Shown here: piece by piece, positions 10,064 through 22,100 of the stretch | Numbering within the stretch: position 1 is the first letter of the stretch | Layout: each line of letters begins with the position of its first letter | Assembly (NCBI GenBank): GCA_947179155.2 | Contig: OX359280.1 | Span: 44,563,055-44,627,054 of the forward strand | DNA from: Hedera helix | Taxonomy: Eukaryota > Streptophyta > Magnoliopsida > Apiales > Araliaceae | Direction: 5' to 3' | Length of the DNA: 64,000 nucleotides | Notes under the pieces: generated by a model | Database searches by the model: none | Told to the model about the DNA's origin: nothing | What the model saw: the letters and a program-made list of their open reading frames with translations, nothing else | Translations under genes and position numbers: made by a program

Positions 10064-13028
10064 ATGGCTTTCATTAGTAAAAATCCGATTTGTTTACAGA
10101 ATGTCTCATGTGGACAAAATCAGGTTAACCATTGAGTTTTATTAGTCCCTTGTATTCTTTTTTTTCCCTTGATCGCCATGTTTTTTTATGAATGTAATTT
10201 ATATAATATTTCTGTATCGCTTTATAGATTGGGTTCAATAAAGTGGAACTATTATTACCATTGTGGAAATGCAGAGTATTTTGCAAGCAGATGGGTCCAA
10301 ACTTACCTGACTTTACTACAAAGGTGAGCTGGAACTAATGATAGCGCTTTCCTGTTCTATTTCCCGAATATTTTATTATAAATATTTTTTAAAAATAATT
10401 CGGCCTTGAACCAACTGGTTTTCTCTTTTTCTAACTTATAGCGTCAATATATAGGGTACTGTCAACTCTCTTGTGAACTGCTCTGCTAATCAAAGTAGAA
10501 AACCTCTCGGAGATTCCAATCCTGTTGAAAAGTAAGTGACAGCTCTTGCTCAACATATGCGGAAATCATCAGTTTTCATGGTTTTTTTGTTCATTGAACT
10601 ATACGATTTGTTCATTTGCAAGAATTTACTTCTTAGTCTTGGAAAATTAAATTTAATTTCTAGAGGGTTATTTGTTACTGCAAGAGAAAATTATTACTTT
10701 TTATAGCGTGCAAGTCAATACAGTGATGACTAATGACAATACCAATTACAATTCGACAATATCGTCAACCTTGGTAGTTTTATTATCTCTTTCGAATTAT
10801 TAGCTGAAGCCCTTTAATATGCTGCCGCTATAATGTTTCTAGTTTCTCATAATTGGCTCACCAAGGTTTTCCTTGCACTGAATGAAGGAAAATGATCAAG
10901 AAGGTGGGAAAGCAAGAACACCACTTGTGGAGTAGAAGAGATTCAACTGGATCTGGGCAAAAAGCACTCAACCTTGTTCGGATGGTAAGTATGACTAGTC
11001 ATTTCTTCGTGCTTATTGACAATTTCACTCATGGAGGTTTTTGCAAATCTTTGTAAAGACATACTATCTGGTTTAAATGTGGTTATGTAATAACATGAAT
11101 GGATTTTTCAAGAATTGAACTGGGAATGATTACATTACATTCTGTTTGTGAACCTTAAACTGGTAGGTTTCTGGACTACCAAATGAGAAAGAAGCTGTTT
11201 ATGGAGCATTGGATAAATGGACAGCTTGGGAGCCGGAGTTTCCATTGATTGCAGCAGCTAAGGCTCTACAAATCTTGAAGAACAGGAATCAATGGATACG
11301 AGTAATTCAAGTATGATACTCCGTAAACTTTGTCGTAAACTTGGAGCAAATGCAGTTTAATGTTTGGGATAGCATGTATTTCCATTTTTCTTTTGCTATT
11401 AAACTTTCGTTTAATTTTCTTTGTGTGGTCACTAATGTTTCAGATGTGGAGTTCAGCTTAATTCCATCTACTCTGGATTTCAATGGCGGTGTAACTGTTT
11501 GATAAAACCTCACACCTAAAACAACCTTCCTCCTCTTGAGGTTAATTGTGTTTATATTGGCCCCGCGTTAATTTTTTTTGAAAATTTAAAAAAGAAATCA
11601 GTCCTCATATAGTTACTACGCAAGTTCTGTTAGCTTGAGTGGTATCCCCCACCACCTAGAAGGAGGAGGTTTTGAATTTAGGTCCTGGTTGGACAGCGGT
11701 TATGTGCATAGGTTTTGAATGGCGTTAGAGAAGGCCAAGGTAACGTCTTGATTGTCGAGCCTCCAAGGCTCGTGCCTCGGTAGTTGGTCCGGGTTAAGTG
11801 ATTAAGTCATTTTGTACTCATGACTAATCATAACCCATGAACTAGCTACATGGTGTAATTTTATTACTTATTAAATATGTAATGTGTGATGGATGTTGAC
11901 TTGGTTGATTCTTTATTTTCTATGTACCGTTTGTTGACTTGTTCTACTAGTTTTCAATGTCAAGTGTTTTATTTTTGAATTTTGATTGTTAAGTATTTAT
12001 ATAATTATATTTTTAATTGTATTTATATTTTGAGTTTTAATGCGTATAAAATTTTATTGTCCAATAAACTTTTGAAGTAAAATAAATAATGTATAAATTG
12101 CACATTGTTAACTACTTGTCGTCATACGGATGCCATAGCGGGCGACTTATCCCCTAGGTGTCCTAGCGGTCAACTACTGTCGCGTCTTGCCATGGCGCCG
12201 TGACAACTATGGTTATGTGTAGCTACTATTATCAGGAATGAAGAGACAGAGACTGAGCCATGTTAAAGCACTCGATAGGTCGTAGTAGTTGCTATGAAAT
12301 TGTTAAGAGCGGATAATATTTGAACTCTATCTCAACATATCGTATACTCTCTCTGTTCCATAAAAAGAGTTCCATTTACAATTTTGTTTTACAAAGATGA
12401 CTCCTTTTGTGGGATGGAGGGGTTATTATTTATCATTTGTGTTTCTCAGCAACTTTAAAGTTTTAATTGATAGGTTGAAGGAATCTTTTGAATTATACAT
12501 GATTACTGATCATGAGTGCTGCACAGGTTGCAAAGTGGATGATTGGGAAAGGTCAAGGAATGACAATGGGAACCTTCGACACCCTCCTTTTGGCATTTGA
12601 TATGGATGGTAGGATAGATGAAGCAAAATCTTTCCGGAACATGATTTTGCTTACACACACTCGTTCGATCTCAAAGCGATTGTTTTCTAGGATGATCTCC
12701 ATGTATGATCATCATAATCTTCCGGATAAGATAATAGAGGTATTTAAAAAAAATACCCCAGTTACATCTCCTTCGCTTCATTTGAGAGAATTTAGTCAGT
12801 AGTTTACCTCTATTTTTTGATTTGTTATTGTATTGAAAATAAAGGCTACACAAAAAATATCTTTTTTCATGGGATTGATCGTTATGAATTTAAATTATTT
12901 TTTCTTCCAAAGTTCAGGTATTTGCAGACATGGAGGAGTTGGGTGTAAAACCAGACGAGGATACAACTAGAAAAGTTGCTCATGCCTTCCAAAAACAGAA
13001 GTTAGTTCTTAAAAAGTATCTTGGTTGA
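10064..13028 (+). CDS. PPR protein, chloroplast, At4g18975-like; C-terminus cut by TGA
   Basis: Seven coding exons join in frame with GT-AG introns: 10064-10123, 10228-10323, 10455-10531, 10888-10984, 11167-11310, 12527-12739 and 12918-13028 (265 aa). The N-terminus is basic and Ser/Asn-rich, consistent with an organelle transit peptide. The core begins KKVGKQEHHLW (about residue 81), followed by SGLPNEKEAVYGALDKW, and ends with PPR-like helices including RVIQVAKWM and EVFADMEELGVKPDEDT. These match the small plant PPR proteins typified by At4g18975, presumed to act in organelle RNA metabolism. The frame stops at TGA (13026-13028). Beyond it the same frame continues with WKYIHFKGERVRVRR to a TAA at 13089-13091, so the stop is probably a recent nonsense change or a read-through site. 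Intron 5 (1.2 kb) carries several repeats. Confidence 0.85.
11630..11850 (+). mobile_element. tRNA-derived SINE-like sequence
   Basis: In PPR intron 5 the sequence GTTAGCTTGAGTGGTA resembles a tRNA A box. About 35 bp later GGAGGTTTTGAATTTAGGTC resembles a B box. The following part, with TTGTCGAGCCTCC and GGTCCGGGTTAAGTGATT, is consistent with a plant SINE body. The 3' end and target duplication are not resolved. Confidence 0.4.
12105..12225. mobile_element. GC-rich transposon terminus-like segment
   Basis: A GC-rich island (GCCATAGCGGGCGACTTATC ... CGTCTTGCCATGGCGCCGTG) stands out from the AT-rich intron. It resembles the sub-terminal region of plant hAT-like elements with 'gtcacggcgccatggc' words. 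No partner end was identified. Confidence 0.3.
12347..12423. mobile_element. Short Stowaway-like MITE
   Basis: It is flanked by TA. The left end is CTCTCTCTGTTCCATAAAAA. The right end, ttttgtgggatggagggg, reads CCCCTCCATCCCACAAAA in reverse complement. This inverted pair of about 77 bp is typical of Stowaway (mariner-type) MITEs. It lies in PPR intron 5. Confidence 0.55.
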
Positions 13029-13091
13029 TGGAAATACATCCACTTTAAAGGTGAAAGGGTTAGGGTAAGGAGAGACCCATGGACTGAATAA
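13029..13091 (+). pseudogene. In-frame C-terminal extension behind the PPR stop codon
   Basis: Directly after TGA the unchanged frame gives WKYIHFKGERVRVRRDPWTE and then TAA. The K/R-rich RVRVRR tail is, as I recall it, the normal C-terminus of this PPR subfamily. A CGA-to-TGA transition would explain the stop. The segment is either lost from the protein or reached by read-through. Confidence 0.65.
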
Positions 13092-14285
13092 TGCTGTTTA
13101 TATATTGATCAAGCGAAATAACCGTAGATTTTAAGCATTCACATTAGAAATCCATCTGTTCTTGCATCTGGGTGTCATTGTTAGATCTTTGAATTGGGGT
13201 ATGATGACAAGAGGAGACGTGATTGTCAGTGGTCATAACTGAAATCATCAACTTAGCATTCTATGTTCAGAAAGAACCCAACTTGTTGATCCTGAGTAAT
13301 TTTTATCATTACATTAAAAGGACAATGTTTGTTCACTGATTTTTCTTCAACTATGGGATCGAGATGATGTCTGAAGGCCCTCTACGGTGAGATTATACTG
13401 TTTTTAGCTCAGAGGACAATGTGCAATGTGGAAGCATGTGCACTAACAGAGGACAATGTGCAATAAATTATGTGCTAAACATTGCATCCGAAATTGCTAA
13501 GATGAATGTGAGAAAGGCCACAATACTGGTACTAAAGGTGTTTGAATTTTCTGTTTTTTTTTAGTCCCAGTTGTTCGCGTATAGGACAAATTGTAACTTA
13601 TTGTAGCTGTTGTTTTGGATTTGATACTATTTAAAAATAAAAATAAAAGGTTTTATATTCCGTATATTCAGAGTGTTTCATTTTTTTTTTTTTGGAACTA
13701 TTGTTCGGGTCTTGTAGCATTATCAATTCATTTTGGACATAGCATTTGTACCATCCACTGACTAATTTTGGTTCATCTGTTTTGCAAGTAAGAGTATCTT
13801 GTGGAATCCCAAGTACACACTGATGTAAATAACTATCCGACGTTGCTAGCCAGAAAGGAATCCCTATGTTAAGTTAGGAAATAAACAACAGGTAAAACCC
13901 GTCCTTCCACATATACCAGTCCTTTATACGATGCATCATTTTCCCTGATAGTTGAGAAATTTCACAAGTGCTTTCTTTGTCACAATTATATCATATTTGA
14001 AATTCAGCTTTAATTTTCAATTATCACAATTAGTATTTACAAGTATTACTTCTTCTAAGGAGTAAATATCATGAAATTCAAGAGTAAAAATACATTGAAA
14101 GACCGTCAAACATTATTTTCGATTAACATCTCAAACCCCAAACTCTTTTTATACTGTACTATTTGAAAGACCATCAAACATTATTTTTGATCAACATCTC
14201 AAACCCCAAACCTTATTTATAATATACTTAGAAGGATGACGAAATTCTTGATGTAAAAGAATTAGGACACATGATCAGTGGAGGA
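13092..14285. other. 3' flank of the PPR gene and intergenic DNA
   Basis: Probably contains the PPR 3' UTR. Two near-identical words, AAAGACCATCAAACATTATT and its variant at 14098, plus AACATCTCAAACCCCAAAC, repeat at about 14098-14150 and 14165-14212, a tandem duplication with a period near 67 bp. No gene is recognised. Confidence 0.5.
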
Positions 14286-15660
14286 TTATGCTAATGACAC
14301 AGTCATGGGACTTCAGACAATGTGGACTCTGTCGGTTCAAGTATACCATCTGAATGAGTAATTATTCTTCTGCTTAGCGGTTGTGTTATTCAATTTTCTT
14401 TTTTCTTTCACTGCTACGGTTAACTTCTTTTGCTGACCTATATGGTTAAAGAACAAAATAGGCGGAGAGAACTTTACGGATAATCCCAAGGGCGGTTTAA
14501 CACTAGCGAAGTAAATGCTCTTACCGCCACCGACATTTGTGACTGTTCTCTTGACAGTCACCGTGCCATTAAGCTTGGGAAGAGCAAGGGAAAGATTATA
14601 TCATGAAGGTCGTTTTTTGGGACATTCAAAGACCGGTTTGAGAGCTTGAATTCTGCTACTGCGGAGGAAGAGAAGATAATCTATGTACGAGGCATTATAC
14701 ACAAGTCCATGATCTGCTGTCTTTTCTGGCTGAAATGACCTAATCCAAACCAAACTGGAAGGGATCGTGCCGGTTTTTTCTCTGATGAATCTGTTATTAG
14801 CTTACCCTCATTGTTATGGCAGAAATGCTAATGGGTCACAGATCTTAGAAGGGTTGGTCGGGGTTAGGGAGATTAGTTCGGTTGAAAAACTACACATTAT
14901 CAAAAAAAAATATGTGAAACATTAGAAAGATTAAACTTTATTAGGGTTTTCCAAAACGAACTGTACCGGAAACATTATTAGTATATATGCTTGTACACTA
15001 GTAATAATCCCTTGTAGAAAATTCCAAAAGAATCAAGACCCTTGATTTTGGATTTTAGATTGGTTAATGTTTTTCAAGTGTTGTGTACCTGAGGTTATAA
15101 TAGCAGATGTTATGGCTGCACTGCTCCAGCTAGGGTGAACGGCTTTAAGAAGTGTTGCAGCAGCTGCCACATGAGGACAAGATATAATAGAAGTTCCTGA
15201 AATAATCTTGTAATTATCAGCATCTCCGCTCCATGCTGCCAAAATATTCAGCCCTGGTGCCGTGATATCAGGCTGTCATATAGGCCAAGAAAATCAGAAA
15301 GTCAAAAACCGCTATTCAATCCGAGTATTGGCAATCTTTTGCCTTGAACAATCGTGATTTTTGGAGTGTCAATAACATCACTACCATGCAAAGATAATTT
15401 TGTTAGTTACTTTGAGAATACTAGGTGAGGCTACGTTAGGGCCCCTACTGGAGAAGGAAGTCGTGTAAGGTGCAGACTTACTATGTAATACTGTTCTTGC
15501 AGGGTTTATATACGCTGTTGGATTCTTAGTAGAATTAATGTACTCGAGAATTTTTATGGCATTGGCTGAGCTCATTGCTATAGCAGGAAGAACATGAGCA
15601 TCAACTATTAACTCAGCCTCCATTTTGCGGACTATTTGCTGAGATAAAACCAGCAGCCCC
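14286..15660 (-). pseudogene. Subtilisin-like serine protease (SBT) pseudogene, C-terminal half
   Basis: Read on the minus strand, pieces of a plant subtilase appear in the right order. They are GAAGFISANSPQNGG, then ELIVDAHVLPA, the PA-to-catalytic segment [22 protein letters not shown], the catalytic-Ser block [35 protein letters not shown], and the Fn3-like tail with VKRTVTNVGGG ending SPMTVSLA. Remnant introns have usable sites (about 15278-15406 and 14799-15092). It is dead: a 1-bp insertion between NGG and ELIV (near 15607), frameshifts near GLGHF, and in-frame stops after KKRPS, after FRWYT and after DRVHIV. Ser-Gly-Thr-Ser is followed by Ile-Ile in place of Met. The propeptide and the catalytic Asp and His half are missing. 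Confidence 0.85.
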
Positions 15661-16909
15661 AGGCAGCATAATAAAATGGTAAGAACTAAAAAAAAAAAAC
15701 TTAGAATAACTCAAATAATATACTTCTCCACAAAGATATTTAAAAAACTTTTAAGATTCAAATCTTTTGTAGACCCAACAGCAATAAATTTTTTAATATT
15801 CCGCTCCTTCAAAGTTGTTAGTGAAGCCTTTTTAGCGAAATAATTTTAACTTTTGTTATACATAAACATTGTTATATAGTTTTATTAAAAATTTATGAGA
15901 AAAACTATGAAACCGATATTTTCATGTGAAAATATCATAATTTTACGTAAGTATCTCTTACATAAATATGGGTCTTAATTGCTATTCATGTAAGTAAAAT
16001 TATGTGAAAATATCATATTTTTATGTAAAAAGATTAGTTTCTAAAAAATTGTCATCTACAATTGTTAATGTATTGATATAAATTAAATAAATTTATCTTA
16101 ATTTTGAATTTAAAAATATTTAAAATTTATTTTTAAAAAATTAATATTAATTTTATAATTTAAAATAGAGGAAGTATCATACTTGTTTTACTCGGCTCTT
16201 GGCAAAGGTATCCTTATTTTTCTTAAATCACTAATTAGTAATTATTTGTCAAAAACAAGCTGATGGTAATGATCTTATGACAATGACAATAACTGTGGAG
16301 TAAGATAATTATTGCCGTGTGTTGTATTGAGACTAAACATGAGATTAATTAAAGATAATTTTGTCAAAATAAATAAAAATTCTTGCTATACATGAAGATA
16401 AATAAAAAATATTTATATGGATACATAAAAAAGTAAGAGTTAAGGAGAGATTCAGACACTATTATTCTATTTTATTTTTTAGAATTTCACGTTGGTCGCA
16501 ATTCAACTTCGTCATGAAATTTATTGACATGTATATTATTTTTCACAAATGAATTGTTAGTAGTTATCTTACAATAAATATTTGTTGAGTTTAAATATTG
16601 CTAATAAATATATAATTCGAGTATTATTATTATTGTTTAAATTTTCTAAATTTATTTATTTATTACAAATTTACAGTTTCATTATTCTTTAATTGTTTAG
16701 TCATTTTATTTAATAACTTGACTAATCAAACCTAGTATTCATCAACTTCGTGGGACCATCGAATTGGTTCAATTTTGAGTGGTTGTTAAACCAAATTGTA
16801 AATAATTAATTATACATATATCCTCAAAAATGATAGCTTTACAGTCCAAGGCAGAACACTGCCATATAATGCCACAAATAAATCTGACCCGTAAATCCTG
16901 ACCCTTCCT
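15661..16909. other. AT-rich intergenic DNA between subtilase pseudogene and TSS-like gene
   Basis: No gene seen. Apart from the MITE-like repeat at about 15896-16045 it is plain AT-rich DNA, and it presumably includes the promoter of the downstream gene. Confidence 0.5.
15896..16045. mobile_element. 'gatattttcat' MITE-like inverted repeat, copy 2
   Basis: The left arm has GAAACCGATATTTTCATGTG and TTTTACGTAAGTATCTCTTA. The right arm contains the inverse, CATGTAAGTAAAATTATGTG then AAAATATCATATTTTTATG, ending AGATTAGTTTCT. It is related to 4247-4364 and 19176-19290. Confidence 0.45.
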
Positions 16910-17400
16910 TCCTTATCAGTTTACCTTCCTGTGTATTATATCTCGTCTTCATTTCTCTCTTATTAGCTCTAGGCTTTTGCTACTACTACTCTTCTTTTTT
17001 TCTCTCCTAGAGCTTCATTCCACTATCTTTAATGGTGCTGCACTTTTCTTCAATATTATCCAATCTTTAAACTTTGAAAAACCATATATTAATTATATCT
17101 TCACATATATTTATACACTAAAATATTTAGAAAATGCTCTGCTTCTACTCTGTTTTCTTGGATATTTATTTGCTGCAGCATTAAAGACGTGCCCTTCTCC
17201 ATCAACCCTTCAATTCTTAAGTTCCTGTCACCAAATCTTTCTGCTTTGCTTTTTATTTGGTAATAATTTTTCTCAAGTTCATGTCACTTTTGAGTTTAAT
17301 TTGATTGATTTATTGAAGCTTATAGATTATGTTTTTAATGGGTTTTTTAATCTTCTTGTTTTTATGATTGCGGAATTAATTTTTTGATGTTTTTGCTTAG
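16910..17400 (+). promoter_or_regulatory. 5' leader region and leader intron of the TSS-like gene
   Basis: A pyrimidine-rich leader (TCGTCTTCATTTCTCTCTT) lies at about 16940-16965. A good acceptor, TTTTTGCTTAG, at 17400 sits 21 bp before the start codon, indicating a leader intron. A candidate donor is GTAATAATTTTT at about 17259. The 136-aa ORF across this region is not treated as a gene. Confidence 0.4.
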
Positions 17401-17421
17401 TTCATCGAGCTCGAGTCGAAA

Positions 17422-19099
17422 ATGGCGCCTAACAAGAATGGCAGAGGCCATGGCAAGACAAAAGGGGACAGGAAGAAGAAGGAAGACAAGGGTGTGTATT
17501 ATTCAATTTTGTCATTAAATAAGTATTTAGAAACATTTGAATTTTTTAATTATATTCACTGAATAATATTTTTAAAGATACAAATTTTTTATGTGGTTTA
17601 ATTTGCAGTTCTTCCAGCTGTGATGGATGTAACCATAAACCTTCCGGAGGAGACTCATGTTGTTTTGAAGGTTTGATGCTCCAACAAATTCGTGACACGC
17701 TGATTTAACAAGTTTCGATAAGATTTTTTATTCTGTACTAGTGTAAATATCCTTGTGTATTTGTTTATAACATGTGGACTTATTGGTCAAGTTTTAAATG
17801 TAACACAGAATAAAAATAATTCAGAGAAGGGTAGATTGCGTTTATTTGTCTTAATTTAAAAATACATGTAAAAAATAACTGCAATTTATTTAAAATTTAA
17901 AACAATAGTGATTATTATTAAAATAATTACAATTAATTAAAAATTTAAAATAATCGTGAATCGTAAAAGATGTCGTGTAGATATGTACAATTTTTGTATG
18001 TCGATATTAGAGGAGGGATTCAATTTTAAACGCATGAAAGAGTGGACGCTAAAAATCGCAGAAGATTACCAAAAATTGTTAGACCACAATTTATTCATTG
18101 TGAAAATGTTTGATATTAACAACTCGACAAACCAAATTTAATGAACTTGTCTAAGCGTGATACATGCATGACAAGTTAGTTTGTCTAGTAGACTAATTGA
18201 GCAGTTTGACACTAACACTCTTGACCAATAACAAAGTGTGCTAAAACATATTTTACGATATTTATTTAGGACCGTGAGATATATTGTACTATTTAGCGAA
18301 CAAGTTCAATAATTTTATATCTTATTTTCTCATCGTCTGAAAGTGTTTTTACTCGGTTTGTATCTTGTTTATCTTTCATTATTTTTTCGTAAAATGAATT
18401 TTATTTTTCTCAGAAATTAATTAAGGAAAACTAACAAAGTTTCCTTGATCAGGGAATATCAACGGACAGGATTATAGATATTCGTCGCCTATTATCCGTG
18501 GATACGATAACGTGCAACATCACCAGTTTCTCATTATCTCATGAGGCAAGGGCTTATCTGTAACAATATATAAGAATAGGGGTATTTCAGTAATCTGTTA
18601 TAAATATGTTTTCTATTTTACAGATAAGAGGGCCAGGATTAAAAGATACGGTGGACGTTACCGCACTGAAACCATGCGTCCTCACCCTCGTAGAAGGTAA
18701 AAGTACGACGTCGTACCGTTTAATAATCTTTGAATTCTCAAATTTACCCCTTCTTCAACAGAGGACTACGATGAACAGAGCGCCACCGCGCACGTTAGAA
18801 GGTTGCTGGACATAGTCGCCTGCACGACGAGCTTCGGACCTTCGGACGACTCCTCCGGCGAGAATGCACCAGGTGCGCAGGATAACACGAGCTCCAAAAA
18901 GCCGAGCAAATCGAGGAACAATCGATCTTCACCGCCACCAGCCAAAACGTCGTCTTCGGCGTCGCCGCCGGCGTCGAAAGATGCGTCAGTGGATGGAGAG
19001 GGAGAAATATGCAATTCGTTCCCTAAGCTTGGTAGCTTTTACGAATTCTTTTCTCTCTCTCATCTCACTCCTCCTCTCCAATGTCAGTTCTCTCCCTCC

Positions 19100-19139
<40 letters not shown>

Positions 19140-19142
19140 CTA

Positions 19143-19175
<33 letters not shown>

Positions 19176-22100
19176 CATATAGAAACTGATATTTTCATAC
19201 TCTTCTTTAATGACCCGCATTTAGAGTTGTACCGACTAGAAATGTATAACTCTAAATAAAAAACGTGTGGAAATATCAATTCCTTACATATATTTGCTAT
19301 TAGCAGTTTATGTTTGTGTGAATTAATTACCTTTTTTAAGTAGTATATCTGTTCCCAAAATGAAGCTCCACTTTCAAAACTGTCTCCCATTTTGAGACGA
19401 TAAAGTACATATTTTCACCTTTCTTGTAGTGTGAAAATTATAGAAAATAGCATACCTGTACTATCAAAGGTAGCTAGCTAACTTATAAAGCTATGACAAA
19501 AGCAGCAACATAAAATAGAAGATGCAAAGAAGTTCATGGAATACCTAATTCCAAATAAGCATTTATGCAAACGAAATATTTTAGTTTTTGTTGTACTATA
19601 ATATAAGTTTCTTACTTATTGAATATTAAGGAAATTTATGCCTTAATTAAGGGCATGCACTAACTGGATGTGCTATGATGCAGTTATTAGGAGGGCAACA
19701 CGACAGCAAAATGATGACATTTTTGTTGATCATCTTTTCTCTCTCGATGTAAGAGTTCATGAAACTATATCCTCTATTTCTACACGTTTTTTTTTATTAG
19801 TTTGTGTGTGTTTGCAACACAATACAGAATTTCATTATAATTCCTATGTTGATATATAGGTGAAGCTTTGTAATGGAAAGCTGGCTAATATTGAAGCTTG
19901 TAGAAAAGGTTTTTACAGTGTTGGGAAGCAGCGGATTCTCTGTCACAACCTTGTTGATTTGTTACGACAACTAAGTAGAGCCTTTGATAATGTTAGTTTT
20001 CTGAATTTGAGGCTTTTGGATATTATATTTTCTCATTCCTCCAGTTGTTATGTTCATTAACTGTTTTCATGTCCTAAATTGGTTTATGACCATTTGAATC
20101 ATGGAGCCCTAAATGTTTATAGTTTATTATTCTTGAAATCTTGCTGGGATCAAATAGCTTCAAATCGTGCTTTAACACTATCTGGTTTATCTTTAGCATT
20201 AGCATTCTACTGCCTGCCTCTTAATCTAAGGTGGAAAAACATGAAATTTGTTTTGGTTAGAGCATCAAGTGCTCATAGATCCTAGAGGATGCTACTCTTG
20301 ACATGAGAGAATTGTGAGCCTAACATGTTTATATTATCAGGCCCTCTCCACATGATATTTTGCACTGTTCTAAAAATCCCCGCCTAGGTCCGATTAGTCC
20401 CCGTCTAGGCGCTAGGCCTCCCTTTGGCGCCACGCCTAGGCCGCCTAGCGCCTTGCCTATACCCAAAGAGGAAAAAAAATTCCTCCAGGAAATTATACGG
20501 GACTAGACAGGTAAGATGGAGAAATTAGGCTCCCCCAAGCGAAAAATTTAGGGCTGCAATTGTTTTTTTTTTTTAATTTTAATAACTAAGCTACAAAACG
20601 ACGTTTTAGGAATAGATGAAGAAGTTGAGGGTTGTTTGGGCCTTACTTGAGAAGCGGTTGGTGAAGCATCCGAAATTGATAGCGTGATAGAGCTTAGGAG
20701 AAATAGTAGAAATGTTAGAGTAAGAGAACTCCATGAAAAAAAAAATTTGTTTGATGATGACACGGAAGAAGAGAGAGATGAGGAGTATGAATGTGAGCCC
20801 GATGGAGATATTATCTTGAAGGGATATGGAGAAGAAAAGTTAGAGAGAGATATAGAGGGATATGGAGATGAGGATTATTAGTTTGTTTTTTTTATTATTT
20901 GTTTATGTTTGAACTTTAAACAATTTCATGTTTCTATTTGAACTTTGACATTAGTATTATGGATATGTGTTTGAACTTTAAGCAAAAGCTTTTATTATCT
21001 TTATTATAGATTGTTTTCTTTTATATTATTGTTTTGTTTAGATAAATGTAAGATAAATATTAAAATTGGCTTAAAATAAAAAATCCCGCCTAGGCCCCGC
21101 CTAGGCCTCCTAGGCGCTAGGCCCCCCCGGCCGCCCGCTTCCCGCCTAGCGCCTTTTAGAACCTTGATATTTTGTGAATAATTAAGGATATGGACTTCAA
21201 GATGAAAAACTGCAGTTTTTTGAAAAAGGGAAGTTGATTAGACGCTAGAATCTCTGCCAATTAGCCTTCTGATTTTGTGTGTTATGTTTAACTTTAAGAA
21301 ATTGTTGTGGATGTGTGCACTCTAAATGCACATTGTATTTAACAAAAGGAAGTGTTAATTATTATCATACTTTATTTTTTATTACATAACAGATTTTTGT
21401 ATAATCTTTCTTCTTGTTTCATGATCCTGAATAGTCAAAAATGTTGTTGAAATTTTTACACGTTTCATCCCTCTTATTCAGGCTTATGATGATCTCATAA
21501 AAGCATTTTCAGAATGCAATAAGGTATCCATCAGTTTCCCTTCTATATGTGAACTATCTTGAAAATAGTTTTTATACAAGATCCATGCATATACTTGTTT
21601 TCACACTAATTAATTGAGCCCCCTTAAAATTTGTAACTGGCTTGTTGATTTCTCATATAGTTTGGGAATCTACCCTATGGCTTCAGAGCCAACACATGGC
21701 TTATCCCTCCTGTTGCTGCACAGTTACCATCGACTTTCCCTCCTCTTCCCGTGGAGGATGAAACATGGGGAGGGAATGGGGGTGGTTTGGGAAGAGACGG
21801 AAAAAGTGATTTGCTACCTTGGGCCAATGAATTTTTATTTGTCGCATCTATGCCTTGTAAGACAGCCGAGGAGAGGCAGATTCGAGACAGAAAAGCTTTC
21901 ATTCTGCACAGCCTATTTGTAGATGTTGCCATCTTTCGAGCCATTTCGGCCATGCAACATGTAATGGGAAAATCAGTTTTAAACTGTTCAGTTTTAGAAA
22001 GCGAGGTTACTTATACAGAGAGAGTAGGGGACTTGAGCATAACTGTCATTAAAGATGCTCTTAATGCTAGCTGTAAAGTAGATACTAAAATTGATGGAAC

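Noticed and set aside
16977..17387. 136-aa ORF upstream of the TSS-like gene
   Set aside because: Hydrophobic, low-complexity translation of T-rich DNA that ends just before the leader acceptor of the real gene. No family motif, and it is best explained as leader plus leader intron.
18803..19259. 128-aa and 131-aa ORFs ending in repeated Leu/Ser/Ile/Tyr
   Set aside because: They are exon 5 of the TSS-like gene running through its donor into the (CT)n(CTAT)n(AT)n microsatellite; one is in the wrong frame.
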